Part shown: positions 1-8,751 of the stretch, piece by piece
How positions within the stretch are numbered: position 1 is the stretch's first letter
How the letters are laid out: the number at the start of each line of letters is the position of its first letter
Assembly (NCBI GenBank): GCA_947570615.1
Contig: CANOVJ010000002.1
Location: 1-64,000, forward strand
Source of the DNA: an uncultured Lachnospiraceae bacterium
GTDB taxonomy: Bacteria > Bacillota > Clostridia > Lachnospirales > Lachnospiraceae
DNA: 64,000 bases
Direction of reading: 5' to 3'
The notes under the pieces: model-generated
The model's database searches: none
The model's input: the letters and a program-made list of their open reading frames with translations, nothing else
What the model was told of the DNA's origin: nothing
Made by a program: the position numbers and the translations under genes

Positions 1-1
1 G

Positions 2-958
2 AACGCGGTGGGAGCCATGGCGGCCCTTCTTAAGGATGCCATGAAGCCCAATCTGATCCAGACGCTGGAAAATACGCCGGCCCTTGTCCACGGCGGGCCC
101 TTCGCCAACATAGCCCACGGCTGCAATTCCGTGCGCGCCACGCAGGCCGCCCTTAAGATGGCCGACTATGTGGTCACGGAGGCCGGCTTCGGAGCCGACC
201 TGGGGGCGGAGAAGTTTATGGATATCAAATGCCGGATGGCGGGGCTTAAGCCGGACGCGGTGGTACTGGTGGCGACCATCCGGGCGCTGAAATATAACGG
301 GGGCGTTCCGAAGGCAGAGCTTGGAAAGGAGAATCTGGAGGCGCTTAAGGCCGGGATCGCCAACCTGGAGAAGCATATCGAAAATCTTCAGAAATATGCA
401 GTGCCTGTGGTGGCTGTCTTAAACAGCTTTGTCACCGACACGGAGGCGGAGACCGCCTTTGTAAAGCACTTCTGTGAGGAGCGGGGCTGCGCGTTCGCGC
501 TCTCCCGGGTGTGGGAAAAGGGAGGAGAGGGCGGAAAGGAGCTTGCCCTTAAGGTGCTGGATGTGCTGGAGAACAAAAAGAGCGACTTCAGGCTGCTGTA
601 CGGGGATGAGCTGAGCCTTACGGAAAAGATCGAGACCATCTCCAGGGAAATTTACGGGGCCTGTGGAGTTGTATTCTCCCCTCAGGTGCAGAAACAGATC
701 GACCGGATGGAAAAGCTGGGGTTTGGAAAGCTTCCCATATGTATGGCCAAGACCCAGTATTCGCTCTCCGATGATCCCGGGCTGCTGGGACGTCCCGAGG
801 GCTTTCAGATTAATGTGCGGGAGGCCTATGTCAGCGCGGGAGCGGGCTTTGTGGTGGTTCTGACCGGGGCGGTGGTGACCATGCCAGGGCTTCCCAGACA
901 TCCTGCCGCTTTCGATATCGATGTGGAGGATGGAGGCAGGATCACGGGACTGTTTTAG
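2..958 (+). CDS. fhs: Formate--tetrahydrofolate ligase, C-terminal part (5' end outside window)
   Basis: ATP-dependent ligation of formate to tetrahydrofolate, giving 10-formyl-THF in the cytosol. The open frame runs in from the left edge, so roughly the last 317 residues of a usually ~556-residue enzyme are present. Visible family blocks are the [13 protein letters not shown] segment and the signature [12 protein letters not shown]. The N-terminal P-loop region lies upstream of the window. It stops 21 bp before folD, with AAAGGGGG in between, so the two form a folate one-carbon operon supplying 10-formyl-THF that FolD then interconverts. Identification is secure; only the left boundary is unknown. 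Confidence 0.96.
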   Translation, partial: NAVGAMAALLKDAMKPNLIQTLENTPALVHGGPFANIAHGCNSVRATQAALKMADYVVTEAGFGADLGAEKFMDIKCRMAGLKPDAVVLVATIRALKYNGGVPKAELGKENLEALKAGIANLEKHIENLQKYAVPVVAVLNSFVTDTEAETAFVKHFCEERGCAFALSRVWEKGGEGGKELALKVLDVLENKKSDFRLLYGDELSLTEKIETISREIYGACGVVFSPQVQKQIDRMEKLGFGKLPICMAKTQYSLSDDPGLLGRPEGFQINVREAYVSAGAGFVVVLTGAVVTMPGLPRHPAAFDIDVEDGGRITGLF

Positions 959-979
959 ACAGAAAGGGGGAACAGGCTT

Positions 980-1831
980 ATGGCACAGATCATTGACGGG
1001 AAAGCGATTTCCATGCAGATTAAGGACGAGCTGAAAGAAAAGACCGCGGCGCTGAGAGAGCAGGGCACAGAAATCACCCTGGCGGTGATCCAGGTGGGGG
1101 ACGACCCGGCCTCCGGCGTGTATGTGAGAAACAAAAAAAGGGGCTGCGAATACACGGGGATCCGTTCCCTTTCCTTTGAGCTGCCCGAACAGACCACCCG
1201 GCAGGAGCTGACGGATCTGGTGGAGCGTCTGAACAGGCAGGCGGATGTGAACGGGATCCTGGTGCAGCTTCCTCTGCCCTCCCATATCGATGAGGATGCC
1301 GTGATCAGGGCCATCTCCCCGCAGAAGGATGTGGACGGCTTTCATCCCTGGAGTGTGGGCGCGCTCAGCATCGGTCAGCCGGGCTTTGTGTCCTGCACGC
1401 CGGCGGGGGTGATCCAGCTTCTGAAGCGAAGCGGCATCGACATTGCCGGAAAGGAATGCGTGGTGCTTGGCAGAAGCAACATCGTAGGAAAGCCGATGGC
1501 GATGCTTCTTCTGCGGGAGAATGCCACGGTTACCATCGCCCACTCGAAAACCAGGAATCTGAAGGAGGTCACTTCCAGGGCGGATATTCTGATCACAGCC
1601 GTTGGAAAACCCAAAATGATCACCAGGGAATATGTGAAGCAGGGCGCTGTGGTCATCGATGTGGGAATCAATCGGGATGAGAACGGCAGGCTCTGCGGGG
1701 ATGTGGATTTCCAGGATGTGGAGCCGGTGTGCAGCGCAATCACTCCCGTGCCGGGAGGGGTAGGTCCCATGACCATCGCCATGCTGCTGAGCAACTGTAT
1801 TGAATCGGTGCGTTTCCAGCAGCCCTTGTAA
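980..1831 (+). CDS. folD: Bifunctional methylenetetrahydrofolate dehydrogenase / methenyltetrahydrofolate cyclohydrolase
   Basis: FolD interconverts 10-formyl-, 5,10-methenyl- and 5,10-methylene-THF using NADP(H). The 283-residue length is normal. The substrate-binding YVRNKKRGCEYTGI block carries the catalytic lysine region, followed by the NGILVQLPLP motif and the C-terminal PGGVGPMTI signature. The Rossmann segment around VVLGRSNIVGKPMA is intact. The ATG follows AGAAAGGGGG. It is the immediate downstream partner of fhs, and the stop codon overlaps the ribosome site AAGGAG of the next gene, so transcription probably continues into that gene. Confidence 0.97.
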   Translation: MAQIIDGKAISMQIKDELKEKTAALREQGTEITLAVIQVGDDPASGVYVRNKKRGCEYTGIRSLSFELPEQTTRQELTDLVERLNRQADVNGILVQLPLPSHIDEDAVIRAISPQKDVDGFHPWSVGALSIGQPGFVSCTPAGVIQLLKRSGIDIAGKECVVLGRSNIVGKPMAMLLLRENATVTIAHSKTRNLKEVTSRADILITAVGKPKMITREYVKQGAVVIDVGINRDENGRLCGDVDFQDVEPVCSAITPVPGGVGPMTIAMLLSNCIESVRFQQPL

Positions 1832-1841
1832 GGAGCAGAGT

Positions 1842-3308
1842 ATGAAGTGTCCTGAATGCGGATGTGAGATCGCGGAGGGCCATCTTTACTGTGAAAGCTG
1901 TGGGATGGAAATCCGGATCGTGCCGGACTTTGAGCCGGAAATTGAAAACAGCATAACGGAAACGCTCTCCACGGTGGCGGAGGAGATCGACCAGAGGACA
2001 GAGGGACAGAAGCAGGAAAGGCAGACGCAGAGAAAAGAAAAAAAACGAAGGGAAAAGGCGGTTTCCTTTATCGCCATGGTGGTAAAGAACTGGCTGATGC
2101 TGACCCTTGCCATCTTTATCGCGTTTGTGATCGCTGTGGTCTGCGTGGCGGTGTTTGTGTATCACAGGTACTCCGTACCCTATCAGATCGAGCAGGCAAG
2201 GGCCTGCGCGGAGAATCTGGACTATGAGAGGGCGATCGAATATACGCAGAGAGCCAGGCGTCTGAGAAGCGACGACGCCGGGATTGCGCTTCTGGAGTCG
2301 GGATATTATTACCGGATGGGGAAGATGCAGGAGGCGGCGGACGTCCTCATTGCCCTTGTGGACCGGGAGGAGCTGGCCTATGAGGATAAGGAGGAGGTAT
2401 ACGAAAACATCATCGCCATATATGACGAACAAAAGCGCTACGAGGATATCAGCTCCCTTCTGGAAATATGTGCAGACGAGGAGATACGCAATCATTTCCA
2501 GCAGTATCTGGCAATGCCCCCGGAGTTCGGATACGAGTCGGGGAGCTATGACGAGGTGATCGTCCTTAAGCTCAGCTCCAACACGGCGGGAAATATCTAT
2601 TACACTACGGACGGGAGCGAGCCCCGTGAGACGAAAAGCCAGACCTACACGGCCCCTCTTTTTCTGGAATCAGGAGATTATCAGATCGCGGCTTTTTTTG
2701 TAAATGAGTACGGGATCAGAAGCGAGACGGTGCGGAACTGGTATGTGATCAACTTAACGGCCCCCCAGGAGCCCCAGGTGTCCCTGGCAAGCGGCGACTA
2801 CCACCTCCCGGCCATGATCGAGGTTGCCGCCACGCAGGAGGGGAAGGTGTACTACACCACGGACGGGACGACTCCAGACAGATTCAGTCTTGAGTACACG
2901 CAGCCACTTCCCATGCCCCTTGGAAAGTCGAATTTCAAGTTCGTCGTAATTTCGCCGGAGGGCGTTTCCAGCGAGGTGGTCAGCAGGAGCTTTGATTTTT
3001 CCCTGGAGACGGACGTGGATGTGGATAAGGCCATAAACAATGTGATGCTTGCGCTCTTAAACCGGCAGGTGCTCACGGATATGCAGGGACATTCTCACGG
3101 GATTGTGGGAAAATATGTATTTCGCTATGATACGGTTGTGGAAATTCCCGGTTTGGGTTATTATTATGTACTGAACGAGTATGTGGATGATGAAAAGGGA
3201 AATCAGACCAGGACGGAGCGGCTCTATGCGGTGGAGGTGTACACGGGAGCGCCCAACAGGCTCATCTACGACGAAAACGGGCAGATGGGGCTGATTTCGC
3301 TGCAATGA
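1842..3308 (+). CDS. Zinc-ribbon, single-pass membrane protein with TPR and two chitobiase-type C-terminal (CHB_HEX_C) repeats
   Basis: A 488-residue protein of unknown role. Order of parts: N-terminal zinc ribbon (CPEC at residues 3-6 and CESC near 17-20), a charged Gln/Lys/Arg-rich stretch, one transmembrane helix near residues 82-106, two TPR-like helical hairpins (about 112-200), then two immunoglobulin-like repeats each with the YYTTDG(S/T)xP core that marks the chitobiase/beta-hexosaminidase C-terminal fold, and a last ~100-residue domain. The topology implies a cytoplasmic zinc ribbon and an extracellular sensing or carbohydrate-associated part. I chose ATG 1842 because AAGGAG lies 6 bp upstream; a longer frame from 1800 overlaps folD and lacks the ribbon start. 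No catalytic residues were recognised. Confidence 0.8.
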   Translation: MKCPECGCEIAEGHLYCESCGMEIRIVPDFEPEIENSITETLSTVAEEIDQRTEGQKQERQTQRKEKKRREKAVSFIAMVVKNWLMLTLAIFIAFVIAVVCVAVFVYHRYSVPYQIEQARACAENLDYERAIEYTQRARRLRSDDAGIALLESGYYYRMGKMQEAADVLIALVDREELAYEDKEEVYENIIAIYDEQKRYEDISSLLEICADEEIRNHFQQYLAMPPEFGYESGSYDEVIVLKLSSNTAGNIYYTTDGSEPRETKSQTYTAPLFLESGDYQIAAFFVNEYGIRSETVRNWYVINLTAPQEPQVSLASGDYHLPAMIEVAATQEGKVYYTTDGTTPDRFSLEYTQPLPMPLGKSNFKFVVISPEGVSSEVVSRSFDFSLETDVDVDKAINNVMLALLNRQVLTDMQGHSHGIVGKYVFRYDTVVEIPGLGYYYVLNEYVDDEKGNQTRTERLYAVEVYTGAPNRLIYDENGQMGLISLQ

Positions 3309-3365
3309 TGGAGGATGGAAGGTTTTGCCGGACATCCTTATGAAAAAATCAGGAGAGGATCAGAA

Positions 3366-4253
3366 ATGTATAAGATTGTAGAGACAAAAGAGCTTGCCGC
3401 CAATATATTTTCCATGGTGGTGGAGGCAAAAAGAGTGGCCAGGGGCTGTCAGCCCGGCCAGTTTGTGATCGTCAGGACAGATGCGGATGCGGAGCGGATC
3501 CCTCTTACCATCTGTGATTACGACCGGGAAAAGGGAACCGTGACGATTGTGTTCCAGATCGTGGGAGCGGCCACGCAGATGATGGCCGCACTGAGGACGG
3601 GCGATGCGTTCCACGATTTTGTGGGGCCGCTTGGCTGTCCGTCCGAGTTTGTGAACGAGGACCCCGAAACGCTGAAACGAAAGAAGATGTTGTTTGTGGC
3701 GGGGGGCGTGGGGACGGCTCCCGTATACCCCCAGGTGAAATGGCTCCATGAGCACGGCATCCAGGCGGATGTGATCGTGGGGGCCAAGACCAGGGAGCTT
3801 CTGATTCTGGAGGAGGAAATGAAGGAAGTGGCGGGAAATCTCTATGTGACCACGGACGACGGTTCCTACGGACGCAGCGGCATGGTGACTCAGACCATCA
3901 GCGATCTGGTAAGCGGGGGAAATCATTATGATGTGTGTGTGGCCATCGGCCCCATGATCATGATGAAATTCGTCTGCAGGCTCACAAAAGAGCTGAATCT
4001 CCCCACCATCGTCAGCTTAAATCCCATTATGGTGGACGGCACCGGCATGTGCGGCGCCTGTCGTGTGACGGTGGGAGGAAAGGTGAAATTTGCCTGTGTG
4101 GACGGGCCGGAGTTCGACGGCCATCAGGTGAATTTTGATGAAGCCATGCAGCGTCAGCAGATCTACAAAACGGCCGAGGGACGCGCTTTCCTTCGGGCAA
4201 AAGAGGGAGATACCCATCACGGCGGCTGCGGAAATTGTGGAGGTGAGAAATAA
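3366..4253 (+). CDS. nfnA: FAD/NAD-binding, [2Fe-2S] subunit of NfnAB-type NADH-dependent ferredoxin:NADP+ oxidoreductase
   Basis: Small flavoprotein subunit related to PyrK and sulfide/dihydroorotate dehydrogenase electron-transfer subunits. In NfnAB it binds NAD(H), FAD and a [2Fe-2S] cluster and works in flavin-based electron bifurcation. Visible: the ferredoxin-reductase-like RIPLTICDY flavin block, a glycine-rich FVAGGVGTAPVYPQ nucleotide site, and a C-terminal cysteine cluster (MCGACRV, later FAC). The tail GGCGNCGG adds further cysteines. Start ATG 3366 has AGGAG 10 bp upstream; the frame could run from 3315 but that part is not family-like. Its stop overlaps the next start (TAATG), fitting a tight two-subunit complex. 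A sulfide dehydrogenase-like role cannot be excluded. Confidence 0.88.
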   Translation: MYKIVETKELAANIFSMVVEAKRVARGCQPGQFVIVRTDADAERIPLTICDYDREKGTVTIVFQIVGAATQMMAALRTGDAFHDFVGPLGCPSEFVNEDPETLKRKKMLFVAGGVGTAPVYPQVKWLHEHGIQADVIVGAKTRELLILEEEMKEVAGNLYVTTDDGSYGRSGMVTQTISDLVSGGNHYDVCVAIGPMIMMKFVCRLTKELNLPTIVSLNPIMVDGTGMCGACRVTVGGKVKFACVDGPEFDGHQVNFDEAMQRQQIYKTAEGRAFLRAKEGDTHHGGCGNCGGEK

Positions 4254-5638
4254 TGGACGTACTTAAGAAGGTTCCGGTAAGGGAGCAGGATGCGAAGCGG
4301 CGGGCGGCCAACTTTGAGGAGGTATGCCTTGGCTATAACAAAGAGGAGGCCATGGCGGAGGCGGCCAGGTGTATCAACTGCAAAAATGCCCAGTGTGTCA
4401 GAGGCTGTCCTGTAGCCATCAATATTCCCGGCTTCATTGAGAAGGTGAAGGAGGGAGATGTGGAGGCGGCTTATCAGGTGCTCAGCGACGCGTCCTCTCT
4501 TCCGGCGGTATGCGGCCGTGTATGCCCCCAGGAGAGCCAGTGCGAGGGGAAATGCATCAGAGGCATCAAGGGCGAGCCTGTTTCCATCGGTAAGCTGGAG
4601 CGCTTTGTGGCGGACTGGGCCAGTGAAAAGGGCATAAAACCTGAGGCTCCGGCACAGAAGAACGGCAAAAGGGTGGCGGTGATCGGCTCCGGCCCGGCAG
4701 GTCTGTCCTGCGCAGGGGATCTGGCCAAAATGGGGTATGAGGTGACTGTCTTTGAAGCCCTTCACGAGCCCGGAGGGGTGCTGGTGTATGGAATTCCGGA
4801 ATTCCGTCTTCCCAAGGAAAGGGTGGTTGCCAGAGAGATTGAGAATGTGAAGTCGCTCGGCGTAAAGATAGAGACAAATGTGGTGATCGGCAAATCTCTC
4901 ACCATCGATGAGCTCCTTGGGGAGGAAGGGTTCGACGCGGTGTTCATCGGCTCCGGCGCAGGGCTTCCAAAGTTTATGGGGATCCCGGGCGAGCAGGCCA
5001 ACGGCGTTTTTTCCGCCAACGAGTATCTGACCAGAAGCAATCTCATGAAAGCCTTTGACGAAAATTCCAATACGCCCATCATGAGGGGCGAGAGAGTGGC
5101 TGTGGTGGGCGGCGGAAACGTGGCCATGGACGCGGCCAGAACCGCTCTTCGTCTCGGGGCGGAGGTACATATCGTGTACAGAAGAAGCGAGGAGGAGCTT
5201 CCCGCCCGTGTGGAGGAAGTGCATCACGCGAAGGAGGAGGGTATTATCTTTGATCTCCTCACCAATCCTGTGGAAATCCTGGCGGATGAGAAGGGCTGGG
5301 TAAAGGGGATGAAGTGTATCCGCATGGAGCTTGGAGAGCCCGACGAGTCCGGCAGGAGAAGGCCAGTGGAGGTTCCCGGTTCGGAGTTTGTCATCGACGT
5401 GGACACTGTGATCATGTCCCTTGGCACCTCCCCCAATCCGCTGATCTCCTCCACCACAGAAGGGCTTGAGGTAAACCGGTGGAAGTGCATCGTGGCGGAC
5501 GAGGAGTTCGGAAAGACCACCAAAGAAGGAGTTTACGCCGGAGGAGACGCCGTGACAGGAGCTGCCACCGTGATCCTGGCCATGGGAGCGGGCCGGGCCG
5601 GCGCAAGAGGAATCGACGAGTATCTGCGCAGTAAGTAA
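4253..5638 (+). CDS. nfnB: NADPH-binding large subunit of NfnAB (GltD-like glutamate synthase small-chain family)
   Basis: A 461-residue GltD-type flavoprotein. The N-terminal region holds cysteine motifs CINCKNAQCVRGCP and VCGRVCPQESQCEGKC for two iron-sulfur clusters. The FAD site is VAVIGSGPAGLSCAGDLA, the NADPH site VAVVGGGNVAMDAARTALRLG, and the C-terminal flavin contact GVYAGGDAVTGAATVILAMGAGR. No glutamate synthase large subunit is nearby and it is overlapped by the PyrK-like nfnA, so the bifurcating transhydrogenase NfnAB is the better assignment than glutamate synthase. Together they would balance ferredoxin, NADH and NADPH in an anaerobe that also has the hydrogenase at 25398. Confidence 0.9.
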   Translation: MDVLKKVPVREQDAKRRAANFEEVCLGYNKEEAMAEAARCINCKNAQCVRGCPVAINIPGFIEKVKEGDVEAAYQVLSDASSLPAVCGRVCPQESQCEGKCIRGIKGEPVSIGKLERFVADWASEKGIKPEAPAQKNGKRVAVIGSGPAGLSCAGDLAKMGYEVTVFEALHEPGGVLVYGIPEFRLPKERVVAREIENVKSLGVKIETNVVIGKSLTIDELLGEEGFDAVFIGSGAGLPKFMGIPGEQANGVFSANEYLTRSNLMKAFDENSNTPIMRGERVAVVGGGNVAMDAARTALRLGAEVHIVYRRSEEELPARVEEVHHAKEEGIIFDLLTNPVEILADEKGWVKGMKCIRMELGEPDESGRRRPVEVPGSEFVIDVDTVIMSLGTSPNPLISSTTEGLEVNRWKCIVADEEFGKTTKEGVYAGGDAVTGAATVILAMGAGRAGARGIDEYLRSK

Positions 5639-5687
5639 GAGAATACGCTCGCCGGAAGGGTTATGGGAGACGGCGAACAAAACAGGA

Positions 5688-5712
5688 GGGCAGTCCGCGA
5701 AGCGTACTGCCC
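5688..5712 (+). repeat. Dispersed 25-nt hairpin repeat, copy A (tandem pair, first unit)
   Basis: A 7-bp stem (GGGCAGT with ACTGCCC) encloses an 11-nt loop CCGCGAAGCGT and is followed by GTTGTTTAA. It is the first of two units spaced exactly 39 bp apart in the nfnB-MORN gene gap. Stem sequence differs from copy B by a paired change (G-C to A-T), so the structure is conserved rather than the sequence. Not a classical terminator because the 3' side is not U-rich beyond GTTGTTT. Confidence 0.8.
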
Positions 5713-5726
5713 GTTGTTTAACATAA

Positions 5727-5751
5727 GGACAGTTCGAGAAGCGCACTGTCC
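5727..5751 (+). repeat. Dispersed 25-nt hairpin repeat, copy B (tandem pair, second unit)
   Basis: Stem GGACAGT/ACTGTCC, 11-nt loop TCGAGAAGCGC, then GTTGTTATG, preceded by ACATAA. The flank ACATAAGGACAGTTC is shared base for base with the inverted copy in mutL (48286-48310). The loop centre GAAGC matches copy A. Confidence 0.8.
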
Positions 5752-5812
5752 GTTGTTATGTACAGACCCGGATTGCGGAATACAAACTAAGAAAGAATTA
5801 ATAATTTTTTCG

Positions 5813-5840
5813 TTGGAAATTAAAATAATTATTATATAGT
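5813..5840 (+). promoter_or_regulatory. Sigma-A type promoter for the MORN gene
   Basis: TTGGAA at 5813-5818 and TATAGT at 5835-5840 with a 16-bp AT-rich spacer, about 48 bp before the ATG at 5889. It lies just after the tandem hairpins, so the hairpins are outside this transcript's 5' leader. Confidence 0.6.
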
Positions 5841-5888
5841 AGAGACAGGGTTCAGAACGGAACAAAAAAAGCAGCAACAGGAGTAATT

Positions 5889-6998
5889 ATGAAAAAATTA
5901 TTTGAGGATGATGACAACGAGCATTTTGGCATGGAGAGGGCGAGGATCCTGGCGGCGGCGGTTCCCGTGGTTTTAATCGTGCTGATCCTTGCGGTTATGC
6001 TGATCAGAAGCCAGATGGGAAAGGCGAAGGAGGACGGGGAGGATCTGCAGCAGAGTATAATGGATTATGCGGACCAGAATATGGGCGGGCAGCCCACAGA
6101 GGATTCCATACAGACGGATTCCACCTCCGTTGCCACCAGGCCGGAGGGAGAGGACCCGGCGCAGGATGAATCTCAGGATCATTCCGAAGGGGCCTTACCC
6201 GATGCGGAAAAGGGCGATCAGGACGGCGCGGACGCACAGGAGACGCCCTCAAATGCCGTGAGCAGTCCCACTCCCTCCAGGGGAGCCATGAAGCCCGGAA
6301 AGACGGATTACAGCAAGATCGCCTTCCATAAGGAGGAGCAGCTCCGGGATATGATGGCCTACTGGGAGGACGGCAACCAGAAAGCGCTGAACGATCTGGT
6401 TTATCTGGATCACTATATCGCCATGTCCTACAGTCTGCGGGATACCCGGGATTTTTATTACTATGGCGATACCAACCCACAGGGACAGCCTCACGGAAAG
6501 GGAATCGCCGTCTGGGCGGATAACCAGTATTACTACGGCGACTGGAAGGACGGAGTGCGAAGCGGGGAGGGCACATGGTTCCACTATCATATTCATTTTA
6601 CGGAGAATAAGAACGACCTTTACACATATCATCAGTATGTGGGAGGATGGGCAGGCGATCTTCCCCAGGGAGAGGGATCGGAGCACTACGATTTTGACGA
6701 ATCCCTTTTAAAGGAAAATGTGAGCTACGTGGCCAATCTGATCGGAAGCTATTCGGCGGGTCTGGTGGACGGAGCGTTTTATATGACCAGTATCTATGCG
6801 GATAAGAGCACGAAGGAGTGGAACGCAGAGGCGAAGGGCGGCACCTGGGTATACTGTAATGAGACGAAGGATAAAAAGGGCAACAGAGCCGTGTATGTGG
6901 ATGTAAACGATCCTGACAATTACACGTGGATGCATCCCAGGGACAATAAGGGAATCGGCGTCCCCTGCCTGATCTCCAAAAGCAGGGAAGAAAAATAG
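5889..6998 (+). CDS. Membrane-anchored protein with MORN-type repeats
   Basis: A 369-residue protein with a short acidic cytoplasmic N-terminus, one transmembrane helix at about residues 20-40 (LAAAVPVVLIVLILAVMLI), a low-complexity acidic Asp/Glu/Ser/Pro linker to about residue 135, and a folded extracellular part. MORN-like units are visible near residues 180-215 (YYYGDTNPQGQPHGKG, YYYGDWKDGVRSGEGTW) with a third at WAGDLPQGEG. MORN repeats are usually lipid- or protein-binding beta hairpins; the partner here is unknown. It is a single gene with its own promoter upstream and a strong hairpin downstream. No catalytic residues recognised. Confidence 0.75.
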   Translation: MKKLFEDDDNEHFGMERARILAAAVPVVLIVLILAVMLIRSQMGKAKEDGEDLQQSIMDYADQNMGGQPTEDSIQTDSTSVATRPEGEDPAQDESQDHSEGALPDAEKGDQDGADAQETPSNAVSSPTPSRGAMKPGKTDYSKIAFHKEEQLRDMMAYWEDGNQKALNDLVYLDHYIAMSYSLRDTRDFYYYGDTNPQGQPHGKGIAVWADNQYYYGDWKDGVRSGEGTWFHYHIHFTENKNDLYTYHQYVGGWAGDLPQGEGSEHYDFDESLLKENVSYVANLIGSYSAGLVDGAFYMTSIYADKSTKEWNAEAKGGTWVYCNETKDKKGNRAVYVDVNDPDNYTWMHPRDNKGIGVPCLISKSREEK

Positions 6999-7006
6999 TG
7001 CGGACA

Positions 7007-7031
7007 CAGGCAGAGAGACGCTCTCTGCCTG
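7007..7031 (+). terminator. Hairpin terminator after the MORN gene
   Basis: A perfect 10-bp stem CAGGCAGAGA/TCTCTGCCTG with loop GACGC, followed by ATTAATTTG. The T tract is weak, so termination may be partial. Confidence 0.55.
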
Positions 7032-7123
7032 ATTAATTTGTGGCTCTAACCGCAAAAACCAGTGGAAACCTCCGGCAATCCGTAGTAAAATAAAGAAAGG
7101 GGAGGTTAAAGGAGGTATGGTTT

Positions 7124-8008
7124 ATGGCGTGGTGTCCGGAGTGCGGAAGCGAGTATGTGGAGGGTATCAGAGTTTGCGCGGACTGCGGCTGTGAATTGGT
7201 GGAATCCCTGACAGAGGAAAAACCCGGAGGAGAATTAAAGACGCAGGCCGGCATGGAAGCTGCAAAGGAAAAGGCGGGCCATATGGGACAGGCCGTGGTC
7301 AGGGACAGCTTTATGCAGGAGGCATGCAAAGCGGATGCAGGCCAGAGCCCGGCAGAGGAGGGACCGGAGGAGGATTCCTTCTTCGATGAGGAGGAGCCTG
7401 CACGGCCGTATCGTCCCTTTTATGTCAATAATGAGGAAAAGGCTCAGGAAAACAAAGCCTCGGCATATACCCTTCTTACGGTAGGAGGCCTGGGACTTGT
7501 TCTGGTCAGTCTTGTATTTCTGGATGTGATCGATATCGGCATATCGCATACCGGTAAGTATATGACGACCGGTGTGATGGGCGTCCTGTTTATACTCTTT
7601 ATCATCATGGGGATCGTCTCCATGAAAAATTCCCGGATTTTTAAGAAAAGGGCAGGAAAAGAAAATAACCTGACCGTTGAAATAAAGAAATGGTGCATAC
7701 GGAATCTGGAGCGGGATGAAATCGACGGCAGCCTTGGCCTTACGGGAGAGCAGGAGGAGCTTAAATACTTTCAGCGCTTCGATTATGTAAGGAACGCCAT
7801 CAGCAGACAGTTTATGAATCTTGACGAGGGCTACCTGGACCGGCTGGTCGAGGAGGTCTATCCGGAAATTTTTGAGCAGACCTGTACGCGGGAGGAGATC
7901 TCCCGGACACAGGACGGGCAGGAGGAGACACTCCGGGAGAACCCGCAGAGGACAGGCGCTGTGCAGAATCCGTCCCAAAATCAGGTTTATAAGGAAAAGG
8001 CCGGATGA
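7124..8008 (+). CDS. Zinc-ribbon membrane protein of unknown function
   Basis: A 294-residue protein. The N-terminus has CPECG (residues 4-8) and CADCGC (near 18-23), a DUF2007/zinc-ribbon-like start. An acidic linker follows, then two hydrophobic helices near residues 110-130 and 143-162 ([17 protein letters not shown] and [14 protein letters not shown]), and a soluble C-terminal region of about 130 residues rich in charged residues. It overlaps rlmH by 4 bp (ATGA), so the two are translationally coupled. The strong AAAGGAGGT precedes the ATG; upstream AACCTCC (about 7064) could pair with GGAGGTT and partly mask it. Function unknown. Confidence 0.75.
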   Translation: MAWCPECGSEYVEGIRVCADCGCELVESLTEEKPGGELKTQAGMEAAKEKAGHMGQAVVRDSFMQEACKADAGQSPAEEGPEEDSFFDEEEPARPYRPFYVNNEEKAQENKASAYTLLTVGGLGLVLVSLVFLDVIDIGISHTGKYMTTGVMGVLFILFIIMGIVSMKNSRIFKKRAGKENNLTVEIKKWCIRNLERDEIDGSLGLTGEQEELKYFQRFDYVRNAISRQFMNLDEGYLDRLVEEVYPEIFEQTCTREEISRTQDGQEETLRENPQRTGAVQNPSQNQVYKEKAG

Positions 8009-8484
8009 AGATCACAATTATCTGTGTGGGAAAGCTGAAAGAGGATTTTTACAGAAAGGCGGTTTCCGAGTACGAAAAGCGCCTTGGCAGGTATTGCAGG
8101 CTGGAGATCATCGAGGTGGCGGATGAAAAGACGCCGGAGAACGCCGGCCCTGCCATGGAGGATCAGATTAAGGAACGGGAAGCCGCCAGAATCTTAAAGC
8201 ATGTGAGGGAGGACGCTTATGTGTTCACTCTTGAAATAGAGGGGATGCAGCCGGACTCCCTTTCTTTTTCCCGGATGCTTTCCCGGCTGAGCGTGCAGGG
8301 GAAAAGCCATTTTCAGTTTATTATCGGAGGTTCTCTTGGACTTCACAGAAGCGTATCTCTCGCGGCGCATCAGGCAGTGAGTTTTTCCAACATGACATTT
8401 CCCCATCAGCTGATGCGCGTGATTTTGCTGGAGCAGATCTACAGGAGCTTTCGGATTATGAATGGAGAGCCGTATCATAAGTAA
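8005..8484 (+). CDS. rlmH: 23S rRNA (pseudouridine-1915-N3)-methyltransferase
   Basis: SPOUT-class methyltransferase (159 residues, normal length) that uses S-adenosylmethionine to methylate pseudouridine 1915 in helix 69 of 23S rRNA. The knotted C-terminal half is intact: [13 protein letters not shown], then [18 protein letters not shown] and the invariant end NGEPYHK. It starts inside the stop of the preceding gene. The last 21 coding bases plus 5 more are repeated at 9646-9671, so the 3' end is a probable integration site for mobile DNA, as in staphylococcal orfX. Confidence 0.97.
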   Translation: MKITIICVGKLKEDFYRKAVSEYEKRLGRYCRLEIIEVADEKTPENAGPAMEDQIKEREAARILKHVREDAYVFTLEIEGMQPDSLSFSRMLSRLSVQGKSHFQFIIGGSLGLHRSVSLAAHQAVSFSNMTFPHQLMRVILLEQIYRSFRIMNGEPYHK

Positions 8485-8489
8485 GGGCG
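8464..8489 (+). repeat. att-like direct repeat, left copy (3' end of rlmH)
   Basis: Twenty-six bases beginning GGAGAGCCGTATCATAAG and ending AAGGGCG, spanning the codons GEPYHK, the stop and five more bases. The right copy at 9646-9671 differs at one base only (CAT to CAC, both His). Identity ends abruptly on both sides. The core CGTATCATAA resembles the orfX attachment site used by SCC elements. Confidence 0.7.
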
Positions 8490-8520
8490 AAGGGACGGAC
8501 CTTTGTAGAAGACAGAACAG

Positions 8521-8561
8521 AGGCAAATAATATGAAATATTGTGTATTTCATTTTTTGCCT
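8521..8561 (+). terminator. Imperfect palindrome downstream of rlmH, probable terminator
   Basis: AGGCAAA (8521-8527) pairs with TTTGCCT (8555-8561), and inside it ATGAAATA pairs with TATTTCAT across a 5-nt loop. The 3' arm contains a run of six T. It lies inside the att-like repeats and may stop transcription from rlmH before the Rpn gene. Confidence 0.5.
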
Positions 8562-8643
8562 TGATATGTCGTGAATTTTGCAGATTCGAGTATACTCTGG
8601 AAAAGCGAAAGTCTACAATGTTGGAAGACACGTTCTGTGTGTA

Positions 8644-8672
8644 TTGTAATTGACCGGAAGATTGTATATAAT
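8644..8672 (+). promoter_or_regulatory. Sigma-A type promoter for the Rpn-type gene
   Basis: TTGTAA (8644-8649), 17-bp spacer, consensus TATAAT (8667-8672), about 80 bp before the ATG at 8752. The leader holds a 15-bp direct repeat (8716-8730 and 8741-8755, one mismatch) whose second copy includes the start codon. Confidence 0.6.
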
Positions 8673-8751
8673 TGGGTTAAAAGATATAAAACTATGAGAC
8701 TATAAAAAGCTTTCCGGCAGTCATTTATGGGAAGAAAGCAGGCAGTCAGTT

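Noticed and set aside
1800..1841. Longer N-terminus for the zinc-ribbon/TPR protein
   Set aside because: The extra codons overlap folD and have no ribosome site; AAGGAG points to ATG 1842.
4253..5638. Glutamate synthase small subunit
   Set aside because: No large glutamate synthase subunit nearby and the overlapping partner is PyrK-like, which fits NfnB better.
4217..5746. 509-codon open frame on the minus strand opposite nfnB
   Set aside because: It mirrors a clear NfnB coding frame, has no family motif or ribosome site, and is a shadow caused by GC-rich codons. Its start happens to lie in the hairpin repeat.
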